Source of the DNA: CAZILM01 sp964625325
GTDB taxonomy: Bacteria > Patescibacteriota > Saccharimonadia > Saccharimonadales > CAYVSP01
DNA: 9,482 nt
Direction: 5' to 3'
Assembly: GCA_964625325.1 (NCBI GenBank)
Contig: CAZVBA010000027.1
Location: forward strand, 1-9,482
Numbering within the stretch: position 1 is the first letter of the stretch; each line of letters starts with the position of its first letter. A program made the position numbers and the translations under genes. The notes under the pieces are model-generated. The model searched no databases. It saw nothing but the letters and a program-made list of their open reading frames with translations, and was not told where the DNA came from. Shown piece by piece: positions 1 to 6,063 of the stretch.

Positions 1-132
1 TTTTACGCAAAAATCGGTGCTATGGGTGGCAAAAAGGGTCGCACCGGCGGCTTTTTCGCCAACCGCGACTTGGCCCGGATTGCCGGCGCCAAGGGTGGAC
101 GTATTAGCCGCCGAACTAAGAAGCTAGCGTAA
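1..132 (+). CDS. KGG-repeat (stress-type) protein, 3' end only
   Basis: The reading frame is open from the first base and ends at TAA 130-132, giving the last 43 residues of a protein that starts outside the window. It is small, basic and glycine-rich. Two GG-K/R repeats are visible (GAMGGKKGRTGGFF and, about 20 residues later, GAKGGRISRR), with an NRDLARIAG stretch between them. This matches the pattern of the KGG family (stress-induced bacterial acidophilic repeat, general stress protein GsiB/YciG type), which are hydrophilic proteins of unclear mechanism. An intrinsic terminator follows 18 bp after the stop. An alternative is an unrelated small basic nucleic-acid-binding protein. The family call is moderately sure; the function is not known. 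Confidence 0.7.
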   Translation, partial: FYAKIGAMGGKKGRTGGFFANRDLARIAGAKGGRISRRTKKLA

Positions 133-144
133 GCTAACTTTGGT

Positions 145-645
145 TCAGGAAAAGGTCGCTTGGGACACCGTCTCAGGCGGCTTTTTTGTTTGCTGTAAGC
201 GGCGGTAGGGGCGGCAGAAGCGTGAAGCCGTAACAGTCCATGAAGTGCTGCAGTTATGGCATTGGTATTTGCGAGCCGTGGCTTGCAGGCTGGTGGTGCC
301 GCAGCGTGGGCAGGTGCTGCGCTGGTGCAGCCAGTCGCGGTAGGTATCCAGACAATCCTGAATATGATCGCTGGAAATTTCATAACCATACTTCTCAGCC
401 AATTTAGCTGCTTGGTGCCAGGCAGCGGCTTCCATATGCAGTAATTCGAAATCTGAACCATATCGGTTATGGCCAAGGTCGGCATGGGCGACTTCGTGCA
501 GTAGCGACCAAGCGGCCACCGTCTCATCGTCAGGGTCAGCATAATAGGTGATGCACTGTGTCTTAGGCGACCAGCAGAACTCGGTACCGGCCTCAAAGGT
601 CAACTCAGGAAAGTCTTTTTCAAGTTTAGCCAGCAGCGTGAGCAT
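145..645 (-). CDS. HExxH metallopeptidase-like protein with C-terminal zinc ribbon
   Basis: This is a 166-residue protein. The centre carries HEVAHADLGH at residues 50-59, an HExxH zinc-protease motif, followed by a glutamate in HMEAAAWHQA (E72) that could be the third zinc ligand. The arrangement recalls ImmA/IrrE or SprT-like domains. Residues 112-132 hold two Cys pairs (CPRC and CHNC, C112/C115/C129/C132), a zinc ribbon, and the last 25 residues are basic and low in complexity. No signal peptide or membrane segment is seen, so it is probably cytoplasmic. ATG 645 is preceded by AAGGA (655-651) with a 5-nt spacer, a convincing start. The gene overlaps the end of the upstream ROK kinase gene by 20 bp, so translation is probably coupled. 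The stop is TGA at 147-145. The substrate is unknown; peptidase or regulatory activity is inferred only from the motif. Confidence 0.75.
   Translation of the reverse strand: MLTLLAKLEKDFPELTFEAGTEFCWSPKTQCITYYADPDDETVAAWSLLHEVAHADLGHNRYGSDFELLHMEAAAWHQAAKLAEKYGYEISSDHIQDCLDTYRDWLHQRSTCPRCGTTSLQATARKYQCHNCSTSWTVTASRFCRPYRRLQQTKKPPETVSQATFS
151..187 (+). terminator. Intrinsic terminator of the KGG gene
   Basis: A 12-bp stem (155-166 with 170-181) closes a 3-nt loop and is followed directly by six T (182-187). The A-rich flank 151-154 can extend pairing into the T tract. Three stem pairs (156/180, 160/176, 163/173) are G-U in + strand RNA but would be A-C mismatches in - strand RNA. The terminator is therefore built for the + strand KGG transcript, although it lies inside the coding 3' end of the convergent metallopeptidase-like gene. 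Confidence 0.7.
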
Positions 646-1357
646 ATTTTTCCTTGGTCAGTTCATAGCAACCGTACAACACGGCCTCGTCGGGGCGGGC
701 GGCTTTACGAATCGGCGGCAGCGGAACCAATGGTGTCTCATATTTCTTGAGCTCTTTTTGTAGGTAGGGGAGGTATTTCTCGAAATTAGTATTGACACCA
801 CCACCCATGACAATGACTTCTGGCTGAATAACCGCGATTAGATCAATCAAACCTAGACTTAAGTCATGCGCGATCAGCTTCCAAGTTGTAGCATCGTCAA
901 TTTCATTGGCCTTTTTACCAAAGCGCCGCACAATGGCCTGACCGGACGAAATGTCCTCCCATTGCATCATTCGGCCATGGTAATCGACGAGTATTTGGCC
1001 GCCCTCACTATCAGCTAAAGCGGCATTAATCTTACCATCAGTGATAAGAGCGCTGCTAATTCCTGTACCAATAGTTACATAAAGTACATTCTTGAACTCT
1101 TTTTTGATAAGACTAGCTTCAGACAGCCCAGCCAGTTTTGCATCGTTTTCAATCACTATCGGACAGTTTGCCAGCCGCTCAACATCTGCCTCGATGGGCG
1201 CCTCGCTCCACTTCAACGTGCCGTAACCTAAAGCCAGCCCTTTGTCACGGTCCAGCCGGCCAGGAACGGCCACGCAACCAGCGGTGAAATCGTCGCAGCC
1301 AAGTTCGGCCAGCGCTGCCTTGCAGTGTTCCAGCCAGGCCTCGTAGTCTTGCGGTGT
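626..1357 (-). CDS. ROK-family sugar kinase (glucokinase-like), 5' end in assembly gap
   Basis: The frame is open from the edge of the N run (1357) to TAA at 628-626, giving 243 residues. GTG 1273 is an internal codon, because the upstream frame continues with family-like sequence (TPQDYEAWLEHCKAALAEL, then GCVAVPGRLD). Visible ROK features are the VAVPG strand, the catalytic-Asp motif IENDAKLAGLSEA, the GTGISSALITDG phosphate-binding strand, EGGQ in place of the usual E-x-G-H, an SGQAI helix start and VMGGGV. The N-terminal DxGGT phosphate loop is expected in the gap. The ROK zinc motif C-x-C-G-x(2)-G-C is absent; the segment reads DYHGRMMQWEDISSG instead, closer in style to polyphosphate glucokinases. 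It probably phosphorylates a hexose in the cytoplasm using ATP or polyphosphate. Substrate and donor are not determinable. It overlaps the next gene by 20 bp. Confidence 0.85.
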   Translation of the reverse strand, partial: TPQDYEAWLEHCKAALAELGCDDFTAGCVAVPGRLDRDKGLALGYGTLKWSEAPIEADVERLANCPIVIENDAKLAGLSEASLIKKEFKNVLYVTIGTGISSALITDGKINAALADSEGGQILVDYHGRMMQWEDISSGQAIVRRFGKKANEIDDATTWKLIAHDLSLGLIDLIAVIQPEVIVMGGGVNTNFEKYLPYLQKELKKYETPLVPLPPIRKAARPDEAVLYGCYELTKEKYAHAAG

Positions 1358-1457
1358 NNNNNNNNNNNNNNNNNNNNNNNNNNNNNNNNNNNNNNNNNNN
1401 NNNNNNNNNNNNNNNNNNNNNNNNNNNNNNNNNNNNNNNNNNNNNNNNNNNNNNNNN
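1358..1457. other. Assembly gap (100 N)
   Basis: A run of exactly 100 N. It separates two divergent genes whose 5' ends are both missing: the ROK kinase (about 45-70 N-terminal residues expected) and rpsA. The missing kinase residues alone would need more than 100 nt, so the real gap is probably longer. The divergent promoters should lie here. Confidence 0.95.
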
Positions 1458-2516
1458 CGCCGTAGCTACAACATGGACGAATTGCTGGAAAACAGCCAAC
1501 TGACCCAACTAAAGTCGGGTGACGTTGTCGAAGGCACCGTTACTACTGTGCGTAAGCACGAGGTTTGGATAGATTTGGGTGCCAACGGTGTCGGCGTGGT
1601 CATGCGTCGCGAGATTGGCCACGGCCAGGTCCTCAAAGAGGGCGAGAGCGTTACCACTAGCGTTGTCGACCCGGAACTTGACGAAGGTTATGCGTTACTG
1701 AGTATGAAACGGGCCGCCAAAGACCGCGGCTGGGACGAGCTGGAAGAATTGTTTAATAACCGCGACATCTGCGAAGTATCGCCTTATGACGCCAACCGCG
1801 GCGGACTATTGGTCGAACTGGAAGGCATCCGTGGCTTCTTGCCGGTATCCCAACTGGCGGCCGGGCACTACCCACGTGTCAGCGGCGCCGATAAAGATGA
1901 GATTCTGCAGAAACTTAACGCCTTGGTCGGCCAGAACCTAAAAGTCCGCATTCTGGACATCAGCCGCAAGGACAACAAGCTGATTTTCTCGGAGAAAGAA
2001 GCCGTTAAGGACGACATGCAATCCCGGCTGGAAGGTCTGAAAGTCGGCGATACGGTTGAAGGTATGGTAACCGGTGTGATTGACTTTGGCGCTTTCGTCA
2101 ACGTCGACGGCATCGAGGGCCTAATCCACATTAGTGAAATTTCCTGGGAGCGCGTCGAAGATCCGCGCGACTATGTTAAAACCGGCCAGGACGTCAAAGC
2201 CAAGATAATTGCCATCGATAAAGACCGGCTGTCCTTGAGCCTCAAGCAAATGAGCGAAGACCCTTGGCTTGAACAGGTCAAGAAGTTCAAAAAGGGTGAC
2301 AAGGTTGAGGGCAAAGTGACACGAATCACGCCGTTTGGCGCCTTTGTGCAGCTCAGCCCGGCCGTCGAAGCCTTGGTCCACGTCAGTGAAATGAGCGATG
2401 ACGAAGGCGTTGATCCCGAGAAACTCTTCCAGCTGAACGAAAAGAAGCAGTTCAAGGTCCTGGACATCGATACCGACGGCCGCAAAATAGCCCTAAGTCT
2501 CAAGAACACAAAATAA
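1458..2516 (+). CDS. rpsA: Small ribosomal subunit protein bS1, four S1 domains
   Basis: An RNA-binding protein of the 30S subunit that helps capture mRNA for initiation. Counting from M at 1473, four S1 (OB-fold) repeats can be seen: about residues 14-82 (GDVVEGTVTTV), 88-180 (divergent, with GIRGFLPVSQL), 190-262 (GDTVEGMVTGVIDFGAFV...GLIHISEIS) and 273-346 (GDKVEGKVTRITPFGAFV...ALVHVSEMS). Repeats 3 and 4 have the most canonical FGAFV/HxSE cores. E. coli S1 has six repeats; four is usual for short bacterial S1 proteins. The frame is open to the N run (codons RRSYN before M1473) and no ribosome-binding site precedes M1473, so the true start is probably inside the gap. The stop is TAA 2514-2516. 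infB starts 46 bp downstream, so the two are probably co-transcribed. An alternative is a generic S1-domain regulator, but four tandem repeats favour bS1. Confidence 0.9.
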   Translation, partial: RRSYNMDELLENSQLTQLKSGDVVEGTVTTVRKHEVWIDLGANGVGVVMRREIGHGQVLKEGESVTTSVVDPELDEGYALLSMKRAAKDRGWDELEELFNNRDICEVSPYDANRGGLLVELEGIRGFLPVSQLAAGHYPRVSGADKDEILQKLNALVGQNLKVRILDISRKDNKLIFSEKEAVKDDMQSRLEGLKVGDTVEGMVTGVIDFGAFVNVDGIEGLIHISEISWERVEDPRDYVKTGQDVKAKIIAIDKDRLSLSLKQMSEDPWLEQVKKFKKGDKVEGKVTRITPFGAFVQLSPAVEALVHVSEMSDDEGVDPEKLFQLNEKKQFKVLDIDTDGRKIALSLKNTK

Positions 2517-2548
2517 TGATTACCTAAGCATTCGGGCGTTAGGCCCAG

Positions 2549-2555
2549 AAAGGAG
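2549..2555 (+). promoter_or_regulatory. Ribosome-binding site of infB
   Basis: AAAGGAG lies 7 nt before ATG 2563, a near-perfect Shine-Dalgarno at ideal spacing. It fixes the infB start. Confidence 0.8.
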
Positions 2556-2562
2556 TGTCGAA

Positions 2563-4215
2563 ATGGCTGAAGACAAGACTGAAGATAAGACCGAAGCAAA
2601 GACCACCATCGAAATCGAAGACAGCATCACCGTCGGCACTCTAGCCGAGCAATTGTCTATTCCGGTTTCAGCCCTGATTGCTGAATTGATGAAAAACGGC
2701 GTCCTGGCGACGGTCAACGAGCGGATTGACTTTGATACCGCCCAGATTATGGTTGCCGAATTAGGTCTAAATATTGAACTGGCCCACAAGAAAGAAGAGA
2801 CTGAGGCCGCGCCTAGAGTCAAGCGGACTGCCGGCACCGGCGACGCCCGGCCGCCAGTAGTGGCGGTGATGGGACACGTCGACCACGGCAAAACCAGCTT
2901 GTTAGACGCCATCCGCGGCGCTGATGTCACCAAGGGCGAGGCTGGCGGCATCACCCAGCACATTTCGGCCTATCAGATTGAGCATCAGAAGCGCAAGATA
3001 ACTTTCCTGGATACGCCGGGCCACGAAGCCTTTGCCGCCCTGCGTGAGCACGGCGCCCGGGCGACCGACCTGGCCATCATCGTGGTGGCGGCCGATGACG
3101 GCGTTAAGCCGCAGACGATTGAGGCTATCCGCTTCGCCCGTCAGGCCGGCGTCAAAATCGTGGTGGCTATCAACAAAATCGACAAGCCCGGTGCCGACGT
3201 CAACCGCGTCAAGCAAGAGCTGGCCGAGCAGGAATTATTGGTCGAAGAATGGGGCGGCGACGTCGTAGTTGTCGAAGTCTCGGCCAAGACCAAGCAGGGT
3301 CTGGACCAATTACTGGACATGGTGCTATTGGTGGCTGATGTCGAAGAGCTGCGGGCCGACTCTAAGGTCCCGGCCCACGGTATTATCATTGAATCGCACA
3401 TGGAGACCGGCCGCGGCCCGGTAGCCGTCGCCCTAGTCGAAGAGGGCACTTTAAAGAGCAACCAGTTTATCGTCACCGGCTCTACCTACGCCAAAATCCG
3501 CAACTTGGAGTCAACCGATGGCCAGCCGATTAAAGAAGCGACACCCTCGACGCCTGTCGTGGTGACCGGCTTTAAAGTTTTGCCGGAGTTCGGCGACGAG
3601 TTTGCGGTCGTAGCCGACGAAAAAGCTGCTCGTGGTCAAGCCGGCCAGGCGGCTACTGANNNNNNNNNNNNNNNNNNNNNNNNNNNNNNNNNNNNNNNNN
3701 NNNNNNNNNNNNNNNNNNNNNNNNNNNNNNNNNNNNNNNNNNNNNNNNNNNNNNNNNNNGCCATCATCTACGGCTTCAATGTTTCGATTGCACCCAGCGT
3801 CAAACAACTGGCCGCCCGCGACAAAGTCTCAGTTCGCCTCTACAAGGTAATTTATGAACTGATTGACGACGCTAAGCAGGAGCTCAGCCAACTGCTGCGT
3901 CCTGAGATCGTCGAGACCGAACTGGGACGCCTGGTGGTCAAAGGCATTTTCAAAACGACCAAAACCGAAGTTATCTGTGGCGGTGAAGTTACCAAGGGCA
4001 AGCTGACCGTACCGTCGCTGGCCAAAGTGATGCGCGGCAAGGAGCAACTGGCCGAAGTGCAGGTGACCAATTTGAAGCGCGGCCCGCAAGACACCAAAGA
4101 AGTCGTCGAAGGTGAAATGTGCGGCTTGAGCTTACAGACAACCAGTAAACTGGATCTACAAGAAGGCGATCACATTGAGGTCTTTAAACGCGAGACAATA
4201 ACCCGTTCACTTTAA
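2563..4215 (+). CDS. infB: Translation initiation factor IF-2 (interrupted by a gap)
   Basis: A GTPase that delivers fMet-tRNA to the 30S subunit and promotes 50S joining. Residues 20-70 form an IF2_N-type domain (VGTLAEQL, LMKNGVLATVNERIDFDTA). The GTPase domain follows: G1 GHVDHGKT (104-111), G2 GGIT (128-131), G3 DTPGH (150-154), G4 NKID (204-207) and G5 SAK (240-242). Domain 2 runs from about 265 to 355. After the N run come the end of domain 3 (AIIYGFNV) and the C-terminal fMet-tRNA-binding domain (GIFKTTKTEVICGGEVTKG, GEMCGLSL, LQEGDHIEVF). The N run replaces most of domain 3, including the expected KADVQGS-type strand. The reading frame happens to stay in phase across the 100 N. The N-terminal region is much shorter than the long linker of E. 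coli IF2. The start is supported by a strong ribosome-binding site. The stop is TAA 4213-4215. The family assignment is certain; total length is uncertain because of the gap. Confidence 0.97.
   Translation: MAEDKTEDKTEAKTTIEIEDSITVGTLAEQLSIPVSALIAELMKNGVLATVNERIDFDTAQIMVAELGLNIELAHKKEETEAAPRVKRTAGTGDARPPVVAVMGHVDHGKTSLLDAIRGADVTKGEAGGITQHISAYQIEHQKRKITFLDTPGHEAFAALREHGARATDLAIIVVAADDGVKPQTIEAIRFARQAGVKIVVAINKIDKPGADVNRVKQELAEQELLVEEWGGDVVVVEVSAKTKQGLDQLLDMVLLVADVEELRADSKVPAHGIIIESHMETGRGPVAVALVEEGTLKSNQFIVTGSTYAKIRNLESTDGQPIKEATPSTPVVVTGFKVLPEFGDEFAVVADEKAARGQAGQAATXXXXXXXXXXXXXXXXXXXXXXXXXXXXXXXXXXAIIYGFNVSIAPSVKQLAARDKVSVRLYKVIYELIDDAKQELSQLLRPEIVETELGRLVVKGIFKTTKTEVICGGEVTKGKLTVPSLAKVMRGKEQLAEVQVTNLKRGPQDTKEVVEGEMCGLSLQTTSKLDLQEGDHIEVFKRETITRSL
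3660..3759. other. Assembly gap (100 N) inside infB
   Basis: A run of exactly 100 N, equal to 33 codons plus one base. In known IF2 proteins about 80 residues separate the two flanking conserved segments (EKAAR...GQAAT on the left, AIIYGFNV on the right; distance recalled from B. subtilis IF2). The N run is therefore probably a fixed-size placeholder for roughly 240 nt. Confidence 0.9.
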
Positions 4216-4225
4216 CCTGAACATT

Positions 4226-5560
4226 ATGGAACAACAGCCACCTAACCCTGACAATACCTCACCCGAAACTGAACCGGAGAAAAAACACGGCCGCAAAAAA
4301 TTAGAACGCTTATTACGGACCCGACCGCTGTTTCGGTTTGGTGAGCAATTAAATCCGGAAGTCGTTTCCGACGACGCCAAAGCGCCTGAGGTTAAAAAAG
4401 GCGGTATGAATGAGCGCTTGCGTACCGTTCTGCGGCGAGTGCTTTTTGGTGAAGTTATCGAGGCTAATTTTGTACGCTCAGAAAAGAAGCCTAGCTCAGA
4501 TGAAACTGAAAAACCTGAAGCTGAACCATTCGAACATGTTCAACCTGAAGCCAGTCCACCGGAGGCTGCCACTGAACATCCTGAAACTGCCGAAATCACC
4601 CCGCCAGAACCGTCTGAAGCTGGCGCTGAGCCTAAAGAAGCACCCGAGAGCAAACCGGTCGGTCCGCCAACACCACCGGAAACACCACCACCTATAACTG
4701 CACACACCCCTGAGGGAGGCGGGCCCAGTCCGGCCCACACTGCGGCTGCCGAACACCTGGTGGCGCCGTTTCGAGCCGAAGCGACGCCGCCGCGCACAGA
4801 GCGCGTTATTGAACGGACGCGGTCGCGTGGCACCGGCGTTCTGGCGGCGCTGCTTGGTCTAGAATATATCGGTCGTAAGCGCGCTGACCGAAAGATTCGC
4901 AAGGATTTTGGTAAAAAGCTGGCTGCCGACCGCAAAGACAATCGCGCCGCCCTAAACCGGACTGATTATGGCGCCCGTAGTACCAAGCAGGAGCTGCACG
5001 AAGTCAAAGATCAGCAGCAGTCCTTCGAGAAGCAATTAGCCGAGGCCGAGCGCAACCGGATGAAAACCGCTCAGCCGGAAACAAAAATGCCCCAACCCGA
5101 ACTACGGCCGGAGCTTCGACCACCGGAAATCAAGATACCCCAGCCCGAAGCCGCTGCCACTGTATTGGCACCAACCGCCGAACAAATTGTCAGGCAGACC
5201 GAAGCCCTCAAGCGGCCGGAAGCCGTTTTGCAAAAGGTCGGTGCGGCCGCTGAACAGAACATACCGGTTGAGGCGGTCTACGAGCGCCGCCACGAAATTA
5301 AACCGCCAGAACCGTTTGCCGCCGTCGGTGGTGGTGGCAGCGGCGGACCGGGCCAGGCCAATGAACCAATTCTGCTGGCTAACGCTCTAAAGCAGCGCAT
5401 GGCTGACGAGCAGCGGAGAGTCGCTGCCAGTGCCGGGCTGCCCACCACTTCGCACAGTAAGGCTGAGGAACTATACAAAGCAGCCGTTAAAAGCGGGGTT
5501 TGGGGCGCGGTCGCCTTACTTATTTTTATTGCTATTCTGTTTTTGATTGCGCGCGGATAA
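4226..5560 (+). CDS. Proline/glutamate-rich tail-anchored protein of unknown function
   Basis: I do not recognise this 444-residue protein. Residues 1-85 are charged, with a basic patch (KKHGRKKLERLLRTRP) and an amphipathic stretch (NERLRTVLRRVLFGEV). Residues 88-170 are disordered-looking and rich in Pro, Glu and Ala, with PE dipeptides recurring. Residues 190-280 are basic and probably helical (ERTRSRGTG, RKRADRKIRKDFGKKLAADR, then QSFEKQLAEAERNRM). Residues 282-310 hold short PE repeats (QPETKMPQPE, RPELRPPEIKIPQPE). A Gly-rich spacer at 368-376 precedes another helical stretch, and residues 424-442 form one hydrophobic helix (VWGAVALLIFIAILFLIA) ending in RG. There is no N-terminal signal, so C-terminal tail anchoring with a cytoplasmic bulk is inferred. 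ATG 4226 lies 10 bp after the infB stop without a clear Shine-Dalgarno, suggesting coupled translation. The position after infB, where many bacteria carry rbfA, does not by itself show a ribosomal role. Confidence 0.8.
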   Translation: MEQQPPNPDNTSPETEPEKKHGRKKLERLLRTRPLFRFGEQLNPEVVSDDAKAPEVKKGGMNERLRTVLRRVLFGEVIEANFVRSEKKPSSDETEKPEAEPFEHVQPEASPPEAATEHPETAEITPPEPSEAGAEPKEAPESKPVGPPTPPETPPPITAHTPEGGGPSPAHTAAAEHLVAPFRAEATPPRTERVIERTRSRGTGVLAALLGLEYIGRKRADRKIRKDFGKKLAADRKDNRAALNRTDYGARSTKQELHEVKDQQQSFEKQLAEAERNRMKTAQPETKMPQPELRPELRPPEIKIPQPEAAATVLAPTAEQIVRQTEALKRPEAVLQKVGAAAEQNIPVEAVYERRHEIKPPEPFAAVGGGGSGGPGQANEPILLANALKQRMADEQRRVAASAGLPTTSHSKAEELYKAAVKSGVWGAVALLIFIAILFLIARG

Positions 5561-5576
5561 GGTGTTAGATTACAAT
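5547..5576 (+). promoter_or_regulatory. Possible promoter before the DUF5663-like gene
   Basis: TACAAT at 5571-5576 is one base from the -10 consensus. TTGCGC at 5547-5552 is a weak -35 with an 18-bp spacer, overlapping the end of the upstream gene. Transcription would start near 5583, just before the ribosome-binding site. It is weak and could be chance; the gene may simply be read from the operon. Confidence 0.3.
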
Positions 5577-5600
5577 ACGTTTTAAGGAAAGGACCTGCCG

Positions 5601-5957
5601 ATGTTTAAACTAGACGATAATTTACTGAAAGAACTGGGGCTGGGCACGCTGCCGCCTGAAGAGAAGAACAAGATGCTGGCCCATATCTATGAAACGCTGG
5701 AAATGCGGGTTGGTATGAAACTGGCCGAACAAATGAGCAATGAGCAGCTGGATGAATTTGAAGCCTTTATTGATAAGAATGACGAAGCCGGTGCTCTAAA
5801 ATGGCTGGAAACCAACTTTCCGAATTATAAAGACGTTGTCGGCCAGGAGCTGGACAAACTGAAGCTGGAAGTCAAACAAGCCGCGCCCCAGATCGTGGCC
5901 ATGAGCCAAGGCCAAGTGCCACCGGCCGCCCAAGCGCAACCGCCAGCAGCTGCTTAG
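5601..5957 (+). CDS. DUF5663-like small protein
   Basis: An acidic, helical 118-residue protein. Residues 1-95 (FKLDDNLLKELGLGTLPPEE, HIYETLEMRVGMKLAEQM, LDEFEAFI, ALKWLETNFPNYKDVV) match what I recall of DUF5663, a domain common in Candidate Phyla Radiation bacteria and without known function. Residues 103-118 are an Ala/Pro/Gln-rich tail. There is no signal peptide, membrane segment or cysteine, so it is probably a soluble cytoplasmic protein. The start ATG 5601 is well supported by AAGGAAAGGA at 5584-5593. The stop is TAG 5955-5957. It follows the tail-anchored protein gene by 40 bp. The gene is certainly real; the family name is from memory and the function is unknown. Confidence 0.85.
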   Translation: MFKLDDNLLKELGLGTLPPEEKNKMLAHIYETLEMRVGMKLAEQMSNEQLDEFEAFIDKNDEAGALKWLETNFPNYKDVVGQELDKLKLEVKQAAPQIVAMSQGQVPPAAQAQPPAAA

Positions 5958-5975
5958 GATTGCATTTCAGCTTTC

Positions 5976-6010
5976 GTGCATTTGGCTAAACCCAATGCAC
6001 TTTCGCTTTC
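5976..6010 (+). terminator. Possible terminator of the rpsA-infB block
   Basis: The arms 5976-5985 and 5991-6000 form a hairpin of 9 pairs with one mismatch and a 5-nt loop. It is followed by the T-rich but interrupted TTTCGCTTTC. It begins 18 bp after the stop of the last + strand gene. It is a weak intrinsic terminator because the T tract is broken. Confidence 0.4.
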
Positions 6011-6028
6011 ATCAATCCTTACGCGTTA

Positions 6029-6056
6029 CCCCAGCGAGAATCCTCTCTCGCTGGGG
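6029..6056. repeat. Perfect 11-bp inverted repeat between convergent genes
   Basis: CCCCAGCGAGA (6029-6039) pairs perfectly with 6046-6056 around a 6-nt loop. It lies 7 bp beyond the fmt stop. Neither strand has a T tract after the stem, so it is not a standard intrinsic terminator. A bidirectional 3'-end hairpin protecting both convergent transcripts is the likeliest role. Confidence 0.6.
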
Positions 6057-6063
6057 ACCCCTG

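Noticed and set aside
3..596. A long - strand frame through the KGG gene and the metallopeptidase-like gene
   Set aside because: Its translation is low-complexity Pro/Ala/Arg without family features, and it shadows better-supported genes that have motifs and a ribosome-binding site.
1473..1475. ATG 1473 as the true start of rpsA
   Set aside because: No ribosome-binding site precedes it and the frame is open into the gap, so the annotation starts at the gap edge as partial.
2171..2599. Antisense frames over rpsA and infB (for example 2171-2599, 2520-2963, 3141-3476)
   Set aside because: They lie opposite strongly conserved genes and show no motifs; their openness is a by-product of codon use.
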